The notes beneath the pieces were generated by a model. It did no database searches. It saw only the letters and a program-made list of their open reading frames with translations, and was not told the origin of the DNA. 7,212 bases of DNA from assembly GCA_015488075.1 (NCBI GenBank), contig WFOM01000226.1, positions 1-7,212 on the forward strand, in the 5' to 3' direction. Source of the stretch: Helicobacteraceae bacterium (lineage in GTDB: Bacteria; Campylobacterota; Campylobacteria; Campylobacterales; Sulfurimonadaceae). The translations under genes were made by a program, and so were the position numbers. Of this stretch, positions 1-6,444 are shown piece after piece (position 1 is the first letter of the stretch; the number at the start of each line of letters is the position of its first letter).

Positions 1-75
1 AACTAATCCTTAGGTCTTAAAATATCTCCATTCTCAAACCTCAATCCTAAATCCTAAATCCTCAATCCTCCTTTC
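1..75. other. Gene-free 3' flank of the minus-strand operon
   Basis: This is the stretch downstream of the last minus-strand gene, up to the window edge. It is C/T-rich on the plus strand, so purine-rich in the transcript of the operon. It holds the heptamer repeat listed separately and a small palindrome (CCTTAGG, 10-16 region). I see no hairpin followed by a T-run on the minus strand, so the operon's terminator, if intrinsic, is outside the window. The only start codon with a nearby AGGAGG-like element on the minus strand opens a frame of four codons, so no gene is called. Confidence 0.6.
40..67. repeat. Four-copy heptanucleotide tandem repeat (CTMAATC)
   Basis: Four consecutive 7-nt units occur here: CTCAATC, CTAAATC, CTAAATC, CTCAATC. 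They differ only at the third base. The array is bracketed by a 9-bp direct repeat TTCTCAAAC at 31-39 and 73-81; the right copy contains the stop codon of the coiled-coil gene (TGA at 78-76 on the minus strand). The array is intergenic, so copy-number change would not alter a reading frame here. Role unknown. Confidence 0.7.
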
Positions 76-672
76 TCAAACATCAAAAAGGTCGCTGTAG
101 TCAAATCTGTTAAAATCAAGATATATTTTTCCGTTTTGCTCTATTATCCTTATATCTTGACCTTTTAATTCGTAAAATCTTTTTTTGATTATCTTTCTTT
201 TATGAGGTTCTATGTCAAGTTCTTTTAGATACTCTTTTAAAGATATAATAGGCTGTGTTTTTTTTGGAGCCACATCTATAAGCTCGGTTTGGTTTGATTC
301 TATCTCCATCTTTGCCTGTATAAGTTCAAGTATCGTTTTTAACTGCTCATCTTTTGCCTCATAAATCTTTTCTATCCTTTCTCTTTCTGCTACGAGCATA
401 TTTTCTTTGTCTTGTATAAGTTTGTCTATCTTCTCTTCTAGCTGTTTTATCTTCTTTTTAAGTGCGAGATTCTCTTTTTTATACAGCTCTATTATGGTTG
501 CTACAGTTAATTTTGGTCTGTTTGTCTGATATGTGGCTTCAGAATCGTCGGTTATGATAAAAATTTCACCGTTTTGCAACATATAATTAAGCTTTTTTGC
601 CTTTATCTTTGAGTGTATTATCTCTTTTGAGAGATTGTATCTTCTTGCATATTCATCTATCTTCATCTTCAT
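76..672 (-). CDS. Coiled-coil protein with DNA-binding-like ends (DUF3972-like)
   Basis: A 198-residue soluble protein with no signal peptide or membrane segment. Residues 1-42 look like a small helix-turn-helix/MerR-like fold (EYARRYNLSKEII, ending in NGEIFIITD). Residues about 58-125 are a long charged heptad-rich coiled coil. Residues about 143-190 form a second compact module (KEYLKELDI ... EQNGKIYLDF) that resembles the first in layout. The N-terminal part and overall length recall the uncharacterised DUF3972 family of Campylobacterota; this is from memory and moderate at best. Its ATG overlaps the kinase stop (ATGA at 672-669), and AAAGGA lies 6 nt upstream, so translation is probably coupled to the kinase. 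A second ATG at codon 3 is an alternative start. Position suggests an accessory or regulatory partner of the two-component system; the function is not established. Confidence 0.8.
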   Translation of the reverse strand: MKMKIDEYARRYNLSKEIIHSKIKAKKLNYMLQNGEIFIITDDSEATYQTNRPKLTVATIIELYKKENLALKKKIKQLEEKIDKLIQDKENMLVAERERIEKIYEAKDEQLKTILELIQAKMEIESNQTELIDVAPKKTQPIISLKEYLKELDIEPHKRKIIKKRFYELKGQDIRIIEQNGKIYLDFNRFDYSDLFDV

Positions 673-1967
673 TTTGCATCCTTTGTTTCGTTGGCAAATA
701 TAAATATGTTATATCCGTCTTTATACTCATGAGCCAAAATCTGGTTGTGTGCTTTTAGTATGCTGTCAACCAGATAAAGACCAAGCCCAAAACTGTTTTT
801 TGACGGATTTTCTTTGGTAAAAGGCTCTATGTAAAATTTCAGAGGATATTTCAGACATTCCCCTTTTGATATAAATTTTAGTTCGTTATCTTCAAAGACT
901 ATTTTTACTCTTGTATCTGTTGAATATTTTATACCGTTGTCTATCATATTTTTTATGGCGGTTGCATACTGTGTAAAATTTGCCTTTATCTTTATGCTTG
1001 CATCAACATCGACATCAACTTTTTCTCTGTCACACATAGCCATGTCTATAGCACCGTCTATGATATCTATAAGTCTGTATTCGTTGTGTTTTGATTTGTC
1101 TTTTATGGAGTTTGTCTCCTCTATCATGGCAAACTCGTTTACAAGATTTTCAAGTCTTATAAATATCGATTCAAATCTCTTTTGCTGTTTTTCATCTTTT
1201 ACCATAGCAGCTGCAAGCCTCCCTTTTGCTATGGGAGTTTTAAGCTCATGCATTATGTTTCTTAAAAAAAGAGTCCTTGCTTCAAGCATAGACTCTATCT
1301 TTTCTCTTGCATCTTCAAGTGCATTTGCTATGGCTCCTATCTCATCCTCTCTTGAAGTTTTGAAACTTACATCCGTTATCTTTCCGCTTATAAGTTTTTC
1401 TATCTTTTTTCTCAAATGTATAAGCGGACTTAATTTTCTAAGGATCATAAAAAACGAAAAAGAGATTATAAAAAATATGGTTGAGTATGCATAAAGAAGC
1501 GGTGATATGGAGTATGGTTTTACAAAATTGTCTTCCAACAAAACATTGCCCGCAGGTGTCTGAAACATAAAATATATCTTGTTTTTATACTCAAGCATAT
1601 ATATGGTAACATCTGTTATAAGCTGCTTTTTGAACAAACCGTTCTTATCAAAAAAAACAGATTCGCTTATGGTTTTTGTCCTTTTGCTTTTTAACTCTTT
1701 TGCAAATCTGACAACATTGCTGAACTCTTTTTTGTCTTTTATAAGCTCAAAGTTGTTTACGGCAAGATTTGCCTCAAGTGTGGCAAGAGATGCACCGCTT
1801 TCCTGATAATCTTTATAGATTTCGGAGATAAGGAGATATCTTGAAAAGATATGGTCTATGTATCTTTTTTTGTTTAACTCATAAAACTTGTAAAAAACTA
1901 TACTTACACTTGTAAGTGAGACAAAAAGTGCAAAAAGTATAGTGATAAGCAGGGTATGTTTTTTCAT
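669..1967 (-). CDS. ArsS-like membrane sensor histidine kinase
   Basis: Autophosphorylating inner-membrane sensor of 432 residues. TM1 lies at about 5-27 and a periplasmic sensor region at about 28-154, followed by TM2 at about 155-176 and a HAMP linker at about 177-229. The dimerisation/phosphoacceptor domain carries NIMHELKTP with H240. The ATPase domain has an N box (NMIDNGIKY, N340/N344) and a G2 box (FGLGLYLV, 393-400). The usual DxGxG G1 motif is replaced by ISKGE (366-370), followed by the EPF segment at 381-383; as I recall, ArsS-type kinases of Campylobacterota share this shortened ATPase. H. pylori ArsS responds to acid, but the periplasmic ligand here is unknown. The start ATG overlaps the regulator's stop (ATGA, 1967-1964) and has no good Shine-Dalgarno sequence, so it probably depends on translational coupling. 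The cognate partner is the adjacent regulator. Confidence 0.93.
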   Translation of the reverse strand: MKKHTLLITILFALFVSLTSVSIVFYKFYELNKKRYIDHIFSRYLLISEIYKDYQESGASLATLEANLAVNNFELIKDKKEFSNVVRFAKELKSKRTKTISESVFFDKNGLFKKQLITDVTIYMLEYKNKIYFMFQTPAGNVLLEDNFVKPYSISPLLYAYSTIFFIISFSFFMILRKLSPLIHLRKKIEKLISGKITDVSFKTSREDEIGAIANALEDAREKIESMLEARTLFLRNIMHELKTPIAKGRLAAAMVKDEKQQKRFESIFIRLENLVNEFAMIEETNSIKDKSKHNEYRLIDIIDGAIDMAMCDREKVDVDVDASIKIKANFTQYATAIKNMIDNGIKYSTDTRVKIVFEDNELKFISKGECLKYPLKFYIEPFTKENPSKNSFGLGLYLVDSILKAHNQILAHEYKDGYNIFIFANETKDAK

Positions 1968-2647
1968 GACTTGACAAGCTTATACCCTACACCTCTTACA
2001 GATTCTATAAGCGATTTGTCTCCCAGTTTGTTTCTGATTCTTCCTACCATAACATCTATTGATTTGTTTGAGCTGTCTTCATTTATGGCATTTACATTGT
2101 GTATAAGGTCTTCTCTTGATACGACAAGCCCCTGTTTTTGTATCATATATGCGAGTATACCGAATTCCGCATTTGTCAGGTCTATAACTCTGCCTTTGTA
2201 TGTTATAGTCATGGTTTCTTTGTCACATTTAAAGTCGCTGTTGCTGTCACTTTTGTTTTTTGCTTTGGCTTCGTATCTTCTAAGGACTGATTGAATTCTG
2301 GCTTCAAGCTCTCTTGGGTCATAAGGTTTTGGCAGATAGTCATCGGCTCCCAGTTCAAGTGCTTTTACCTTGTCGTTTACATCACTTCTTGCCGAGCTTA
2401 TGATTATAGGGATATCCTGTCGCTCTCTGATAGATTCACAAACTTCAAGTCCGTCCATCCCCGGAAGTGTAAGATCAAGTATAACAAGATTAAAAGGCTC
2501 AAGTTTCAAGATGCTTACCGCTTTAAACGGGTCATCTTCAACCTTTATGTCAAAATCAAACTGCTCAAGATATTCTGTTAATATCTCAGCCAGTTCAAGA
2601 TCATCTTCTATCATTAAAATTTTATACTTTTTTTTCTCTTCTGCCAT
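1964..2647 (-). CDS. OmpR/PhoB-family response regulator
   Basis: A 227-residue DNA-binding response regulator. The receiver domain (about 8-124) has the acidic pocket E14/D15/D16, phosphoacceptor D58 (VILDLTLPGMDG), switch residue S85, Y104 and K107 in YLPKP. All catalytic positions are intact. The winged-helix effector domain (about 137-226) has a recognition-helix segment IDVMVGRIRNKLG and the wing signature VRGVGYKL. It should be phosphorylated by the overlapping downstream kinase and then bind promoter DNA. The ATG at 2647 is supported by AAAGG 8 nt upstream. It sits 46 nt after feoB on the same strand, with a perfect dyad in that gap that could be its own operator (inference). ArsR/CprR-like regulators of Campylobacterota are the nearest named types I can suggest; the target genes are unknown. 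Confidence 0.95.
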   Translation of the reverse strand: MAEEKKKYKILMIEDDLELAEILTEYLEQFDFDIKVEDDPFKAVSILKLEPFNLVILDLTLPGMDGLEVCESIRERQDIPIIISSARSDVNDKVKALELGADDYLPKPYDPRELEARIQSVLRRYEAKAKNKSDSNSDFKCDKETMTITYKGRVIDLTNAEFGILAYMIQKQGLVVSREDLIHNVNAINEDSSNKSIDVMVGRIRNKLGDKSLIESVRGVGYKLVKS

Positions 2648-2664
2648 TTTTAAAACCTTTTTTT

Positions 2665-2685
2665 GTGATAATGTAATTTTATCAC
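2665..2685. promoter_or_regulatory. Dyad GTGATAA-N7-TTATCAC between feoB and the regulator
   Basis: A perfect 7-bp inverted repeat with a 7-nt centre fills most of the 46-nt gap before the response-regulator gene. It is flanked by T-runs on the plus strand on both sides (2658-2664 and 2687-2695). In the minus-strand transcript the hairpin is followed by an A-run rather than a U-run, so it is not an intrinsic terminator for feoB. The TGATAAT half resembles a Fur half-site, but the spacing does not fit a canonical Fur box. An operator is a plausible reading; it is unproven. Confidence 0.45.
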
Positions 2686-2693
2686 CTTTTTTT

Positions 2694-4823
2694 TTATATT
2701 AAGCTAACAGCGATTCTGTAAGCCGTAAAAGCAAGTATATAGGCAACAACAGATGTAAACACAAAAAGATAAAAAGCATACCTCCAGCTTCCTGCCTCTT
2801 TTGCAAAAACAGTCGTAGCCGCAAAACACGGAAGATATGTCATCACAACCACTATAAAAGCTATGGCTGATGCAAAAGGTATATGTTTTTTTATGGCATT
2901 TTGAAGTGATTTGTCTTCACCGTCTGTCGTATCGCCTGTTGAATATAACACTCCAAGAGTTGAAACCACAACCTCTTTGGCGGCAAGTCCGCTAACAAGT
3001 GCCACATCCATTTTCCAGTCAAATCCCAGCGGAGTGAACAAAGGTTCTATAACCTGCCCTATCTGACCTATATAACTGTTTGAAAGTTCTTCTTTTTTCT
3101 GCTGTATTTCAAGTCTGGTTGCTTCATCTTTTGTTTTGGCATTTTCTATAAGAGTTGCATATTTGTTCTCTATATCCTGATTTTTTGGATACTCGCTTAA
3201 AAACCAGACAAGCATACTGGCAGCGGCTATAAAAGTTCCTGCTTTTTTAAGATACATCAGAGTTTTTGTTACAACCGTGTGCCATATGAGCTTCAGTGAA
3301 GGCAGACGATACTTTGGCATCTCCATAACAAAAGGTTCATCAACACCTTTAAAAGCCGTAAGTTTCAGGATTTTTGCAGCTATAAGCCCTATAACAGCAC
3401 CGCTTACATATATGGCAAAAAGAACATTTCCTGCCATACTCTCATCAAAAAATGCTCCTGCAAACAGCACATAAACCGGTAGCCTTGCACCACAGCTCAT
3501 AAAACCGATTATAAAAAGTGTAAGGAGTCTGTCTCTGTCGTTTTTTAAAATCCTTGCACTCATATAAGCAGGTATGGAACATCCAAAGCCGGTAACAAGC
3601 GGTATGAAGCTTTGTCCGTGAAGCCCAAACTTGTGGAAAAAACCGTCAAGTAAAAAAGCAACCCTGCTCATATAACCTGTTGATTCAAGCAGTGCTATAC
3701 CTATAAAAAGTATAATGATATTTGGCACAAACAAAACTACCGCTCCAACACCAGCTATAACACCATCAACCACCATTTTTCTTATATTATCGTTAGCTAT
3801 GGTGTTTCCTACCACATCTCCAAGCCATACAAAAAAACTGTCTATATAATCCATAGGTATGGCACCAAGTTCAAATGTAAGCTGAAAAAGTCCCCACATA
3901 AAAAACAAAAATATAGGTATACCAAATACCGGGTGTATCAAAACCTTGTCTATCTTGTCTGTAAGTGTCTGCTTTGTTAAATCTTCATCACTAACTTTGA
4001 CTGTCTCAGCCACCACACCCCTTATAAAACTTGCATACTCTTCGGCAAATGCCTCTTTTATATCGTCTGTGTCATGATGGAGTTCTATATGTTTAGAGGA
4101 TTCAATCAATATAGGGAGTAGTTCTGTCCATATTGGCTCGTCATGAAGTTTTTTAAATGTTTTTTTGTCGTTTCTCAGTATATTTATGGCTACATTTCTG
4201 TAAACATTAGGACAAACCGGCTGATGTTTTTTAAGGTAATACTCTATCTTTTCTATCTCTTCTTCTACCGTTTCACTGAAAATCAGTTTAGGCAGGGTAA
4301 AATTGTTGTTAAAAACTTCTATGGTTTTATCCAGAAGTTGATTTAGTCCCTCTTTTGTTACGGCAGAAGTTTTTATACAAGGCACACCCAAAAGCTCGCT
4401 CATATATGCTTCATCTATCTCTATACCCTCTTTTTTGGCTTCATCACTCATGTTCAGTGCTATAACCATCTTCTTTCCAAGGGTCATAAGCTCTGCCGTT
4501 AGTTGGAGGTTTTTTGCAAGATTTGTAGAATCTACAACATTTATGATGATATCATATTCCTCATAAAGCAAAAAGTTGTGAGTAACCCTCTCTTCTATTG
4601 TATAATCCGCCAGTGCATAAGTTCCGGGCAGATCAACAACCGTAAAGTTATAATCTTTGTAATCAAACAAAACCTCTGTCTTTTCAACGGTTACACCGGA
4701 AAAGTTTCCAACATGAAGGTGTGAATTTGACACAGAGTTTATAAGCATGCTTTTGCCGACATTCGGCTGTCCGACAAGTGCTATTTTTATATGATTTTTA
4801 GTCAAAGGACATTCACTCTTCAC
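2694..4823 (-). CDS. feoB: FeoB ferrous iron transporter
   Basis: Inner-membrane Fe2+ permease of 709 residues with a cytosolic N-terminal G-protein domain. G motifs: GQPNVGKS (18-25), G2 threonine T45, DLPG (64-67), NMSD (124-127), and TSA (152-154). A helical linker domain follows (about 180-285), then the polytopic membrane core from about 293. The two pseudo-repeated gate regions carry GFGCSIPAYMSAR (412-) and SCGARLPVY (443-), and LPCFAATT (664-671) is near the C-terminus, so the conserved cysteines C414, C444 and C666 are present. Length is near complete for the family (E. coli about 773). The start is GTG at 4823: GAGG lies upstream at normal spacing, and no ATG precedes the G1 motif. 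It overlaps the end of feoA by 11 nt, which implies coupled translation. No FeoC gene is seen. Fur control via the upstream porin promoter is likely. Confidence 0.98.
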   Translation of the reverse strand: MKSECPLTKNHIKIALVGQPNVGKSMLINSVSNSHLHVGNFSGVTVEKTEVLFDYKDYNFTVVDLPGTYALADYTIEERVTHNFLLYEEYDIIINVVDSTNLAKNLQLTAELMTLGKKMVIALNMSDEAKKEGIEIDEAYMSELLGVPCIKTSAVTKEGLNQLLDKTIEVFNNNFTLPKLIFSETVEEEIEKIEYYLKKHQPVCPNVYRNVAINILRNDKKTFKKLHDEPIWTELLPILIESSKHIELHHDTDDIKEAFAEEYASFIRGVVAETVKVSDEDLTKQTLTDKIDKVLIHPVFGIPIFLFFMWGLFQLTFELGAIPMDYIDSFFVWLGDVVGNTIANDNIRKMVVDGVIAGVGAVVLFVPNIIILFIGIALLESTGYMSRVAFLLDGFFHKFGLHGQSFIPLVTGFGCSIPAYMSARILKNDRDRLLTLFIIGFMSCGARLPVYVLFAGAFFDESMAGNVLFAIYVSGAVIGLIAAKILKLTAFKGVDEPFVMEMPKYRLPSLKLIWHTVVTKTLMYLKKAGTFIAAASMLVWFLSEYPKNQDIENKYATLIENAKTKDEATRLEIQQKKEELSNSYIGQIGQVIEPLFTPLGFDWKMDVALVSGLAAKEVVVSTLGVLYSTGDTTDGEDKSLQNAIKKHIPFASAIAFIVVVMTYLPCFAATTVFAKEAGSWRYAFYLFVFTSVVAYILAFTAYRIAVSLI

Positions 4824-5046
4824 ATTCCACCTCTATAAGGCTTGCTTCTTCTTTTCTGAGTGCAAGTCTTGTTTTGTCCACTTTTATCTCAACCGTTTTT
4901 TTCCCGGGTGAACAGTTTAATATCTCCAAATCAACCCCTTTTATAAGTCCAAAAGATATAAGTCTTCGTTTGAGTTCATCTTTTGCTTTAATCTTTGTTA
5001 TAACTACTTTGTCACCTTTTTTACACTCCAACAGATTCAAACACAT
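4813..5046 (-). CDS. feoA: FeoA ferrous iron transport accessory protein
   Basis: A small SH3-like cytosolic protein (77 residues from the ATG) that partners FeoB. It has the FeoA pattern: a KKGDKVVITKI strand, then LKRRLISFGLIKGVDLEIL, then a C-terminal strand region with VEIKVDKTRLALRKEEA. The reading overlaps feoB by 11 nt. The ATG at 5046 directly abuts an AGGAGG (5052-5047), which leaves no spacing. The TTG at codon 3 (5040-5038) has a 6-nt spacing and may be the real start, giving 75 residues. The family usually starts a few residues before the first strand, so both fit. It binds the FeoB transporter and is needed for its activity in species where this has been tested. Confidence 0.95.
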   Translation of the reverse strand: MCLNLLECKKGDKVVITKIKAKDELKRRLISFGLIKGVDLEILNCSPGKKTVEIKVDKTRLALRKEEASLIEVECEE

Positions 5047-5052
5047 CCTCCT
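5047..5052 (-). promoter_or_regulatory. feoA Shine-Dalgarno AGGAGG abutting the ATG
   Basis: A perfect AGGAGG is read on the minus strand immediately before the ATG at 5046, with zero spacing. This favours initiation at the in-frame TTG at 5040-5038 (6 nt spacing) or weak initiation at the ATG. Confidence 0.6.
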
Positions 5053-5057
5053 AAAAA

Positions 5058-5079
5058 TTATAATCTGCTATGATTATAA
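5058..5079. promoter_or_regulatory. Dyad TTATAATC-N6-GATTATAA upstream of feoA
   Basis: A perfect 8-bp inverted repeat with a 6-nt loop lies in the 58-nt gap between the porin stop and feoA. In the minus-strand transcript it is followed by five U residues just before the AGGAGG, so it could form a weak A/U-rich hairpin that partly terminates or attenuates after the porin. Each arm also contains TATAAT on the minus strand (5073-5078 and 5057-5062), so an internal feoA promoter is equally possible, with the 5073-5078 copy better placed. The sequence does not choose between these. Confidence 0.4.
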
Positions 5080-5104
5080 GTTTTCCCAAATCTTCTGTAT
5101 CTGT

Positions 5105-6319
5105 CTAATACAAAATTGCTATAGCTTCAAATGTTATCTTGTCATCTTTGTTGTATGTGTAAATGATGTCGTTTTCTTTTATGGCATCAACTCCCATTGA
5201 CACATACCCGAAAGTATATTCAAGCGAACTGTCAAAAGCAGGGATATCATAGCCAAAACCTGTTCTGAAAAAGTTTATATTGTTTTTTGTTTCACCGACT
5301 CTTTGCTGTTTTATTTCAGATACGGTTGCTATGGTTGCTTCATTGAGCGATGTTAGATAAGGTCCACCGCCAAAGCCGTCACTTACGACATCACCGACTT
5401 TTACAAAAGCAAAATCATCTGCCAAACTTATAAAAAATTCATCTATATGAAAGATGCCAAGTCCGCCTACTACGATTCCGTTGACATTTGATGAGCCAAG
5501 TTCCTTATTATATGCCGTTTCAAAACCGTAGTCGATATGACCGTAGTCGTATTTTAATTTCCCGTCAGCCTCACCATACAGCAAAACAGCATACTTATCT
5601 ACATAATACCCCCAAAAACTTGCCTGGTTCTCATCATCAAAACTGTATGTCAAACCTGTTCCTACAAGTCCGAATGAGCCCTCAACCAAATTCTTAAACT
5701 CGTTTTGGGAATTACTCCCATCTGCAGAATCAAACCCAGCCCATCTTTTTGCATAAATTATATCTATTGTTAAATTATCATTTAGATTAAACTCACCAAA
5801 TGCACCCTCATATGTATCTTGAGTCATCCTTATATCATCAGTATTTAGATATGGGGTATCTTTTGCAAACCTTCCAACATTTATGCTTACTTTGTCATTG
5901 CTGTAATCCAAACTTGCCTCAGCTATATAAGCATAGGATTTCTTATCTTTTGAAAGAGATATATCACCTCTGTAGTTTGTATTGTATAAAAAAGGCAAAT
6001 CCTGTGATATATATGTAGCTATGTTAAATCCAAATCCTTTATACTCTACTGACTTTATACCTGCTATACCGCCTATATTTGAGTTGAATTTTCTCTTATT
6101 TAGACTTGAATTGTTTTTTACCTTGTAATCACTTACAAAATACCCAAATCTCACTTTTCCGTAAGCATCCGCATAGTCAAAAATATTATCAAAACTGTCA
6201 GCTTTTTTGGGAAATTTTTTAACAACTATCCCCCTTTTTCCAAGCGCTGCTCTTTGATGTATAAGACCTATTGAGTCATCTTTTATGTCATTTAATGAAA
6301 TCAGCAATTCATCTACCAT
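5105..6319 (-). CDS. Opr/OprD-like outer-membrane porin lacking a signal peptide
   Basis: A 404-residue beta-barrel-type protein. From about residue 54 it shows alternating beta-strands starting with GKVRFGYF. The segment GRFAKDTPYLNTDDIRM followed by EGAFGEF (149-177) matches the Opr/OprD-like porin signature I know from Campylobacterota, and the chain ends in an aromatic residue (AILY) as outer-membrane barrels do. By family this would be a passive or substrate-selective outer-membrane channel. The N-terminus is odd: residues 1-40 are charged, with no hydrophobic stretch or cleavage site. A TAA lies in frame 15 nt before the ATG, so no longer start exists in this frame. AAGGG upstream of the ATG is an acceptable ribosome site. 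It is the first gene of the feo cluster, next to a Fur box, which suggests a role in iron entry. It may be a rearranged, non-exported or misread gene. Confidence 0.8.
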   Translation of the reverse strand: MVDELLISLNDIKDDSIGLIHQRAALGKRGIVVKKFPKKADSFDNIFDYADAYGKVRFGYFVSDYKVKNNSSLNKRKFNSNIGGIAGIKSVEYKGFGFNIATYISQDLPFLYNTNYRGDISLSKDKKSYAYIAEASLDYSNDKVSINVGRFAKDTPYLNTDDIRMTQDTYEGAFGEFNLNDNLTIDIIYAKRWAGFDSADGSNSQNEFKNLVEGSFGLVGTGLTYSFDDENQASFWGYYVDKYAVLLYGEADGKLKYDYGHIDYGFETAYNKELGSSNVNGIVVGGLGIFHIDEFFISLADDFAFVKVGDVVSDGFGGGPYLTSLNEATIATVSEIKQQRVGETKNNINFFRTGFGYDIPAFDSSLEYTFGYVSMGVDAIKENDIIYTYNKDDKITFEAIAILY

Positions 6320-6343
6320 CAGCCACCCTTTTTAATTATTAAA

Positions 6344-6360
6344 ATGATAACAATTATCAT
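6344..6360. promoter_or_regulatory. Fur box (ATGATAACAATTATCAT)
   Basis: A perfect 7-3-7 dyad, ATGATAA-CAA-TTATCAT. Aligned with the classical 7-1-7 Fur site (TGATAATnATTATCA) it differs at one base, and against the 19-bp GATAATGATAATCATTATC consensus about 15 positions agree. It lies 25 nt from the porin ATG, immediately downstream of a TATAAG -10 candidate on the minus strand. Fur-Fe2+ bound there would cover the start site and repress the porin-feo operon when iron is plentiful. It lies about 48 nt upstream of the -10 of the divergent gene, so an effect on that promoter is less certain. Confidence 0.75.
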
Positions 6361-6366
6361 CTTATA
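6361..6366 (-). promoter_or_regulatory. Putative -10 (TATAAG) of the porin-feo operon
   Basis: TATAAG is read on the minus strand 41 nt before the porin ATG. Transcription would start inside or next to the Fur box. No clear -35 is present, which is usual for sigma-70 promoters in Campylobacterota. The upstream TATATAA (around 6381-6387) is an alternative. Confidence 0.4.
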
Positions 6367-6404
6367 ACTCTCTTAATCTTTTATATAAATTTTATTAAAA
6401 AATG

Positions 6405-6413
6405 TGTTATAAT
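6405..6413 (+). promoter_or_regulatory. Extended -10 promoter (TGTTATAAT) of the chemoreceptor gene
   Basis: TGn-TATAAT is a perfect extended -10, preceded by an AT-rich region with no -35. It predicts a start near 6420 and a 5' leader of about 25 nt that contains AAAGGGGA (6433-6440) at good distance from the ATG at 6445. Confidence 0.6.
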
Positions 6414-6444
6414 CATCTTAGATATTTTTCCCAAAGGGGATATT

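Noticed and set aside
937..1494. Plus-strand open frame of 185 codons with many hydrophobic residues
   Set aside because: It lies wholly antisense to the histidine-kinase gene, whose domains are intact. Its Ser/Leu/Ile-rich composition is a by-product of the opposite strand's codons.
2665..2695. Hairpin plus nine T residues read on the plus strand, resembling an intrinsic terminator
   Set aside because: No plus-strand gene reads into it, and the stem is A/T-rich. It is reported as a dyad instead.
1956..2702. Several plus-strand frames opposite the response regulator
   Set aside because: They overlap each other and a regulator with all catalytic residues conserved, and have no ribosome site or recognisable domain.
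6200..6319. Porin N-terminus as a FeoA- or FeoC-like domain fused to the barrel
   Set aside because: A few residues (GKRGIVVKKF) recall FeoA strands, but the spacing and the RRL-GL motif are absent. The resemblance is too weak to claim.
6200..6340. Frameshift hiding a normal signal peptide before the porin
   Set aside because: The other two minus-strand frames give only ATG frames of a few codons with no hydrophobic run, so a single indel here does not restore a signal sequence.
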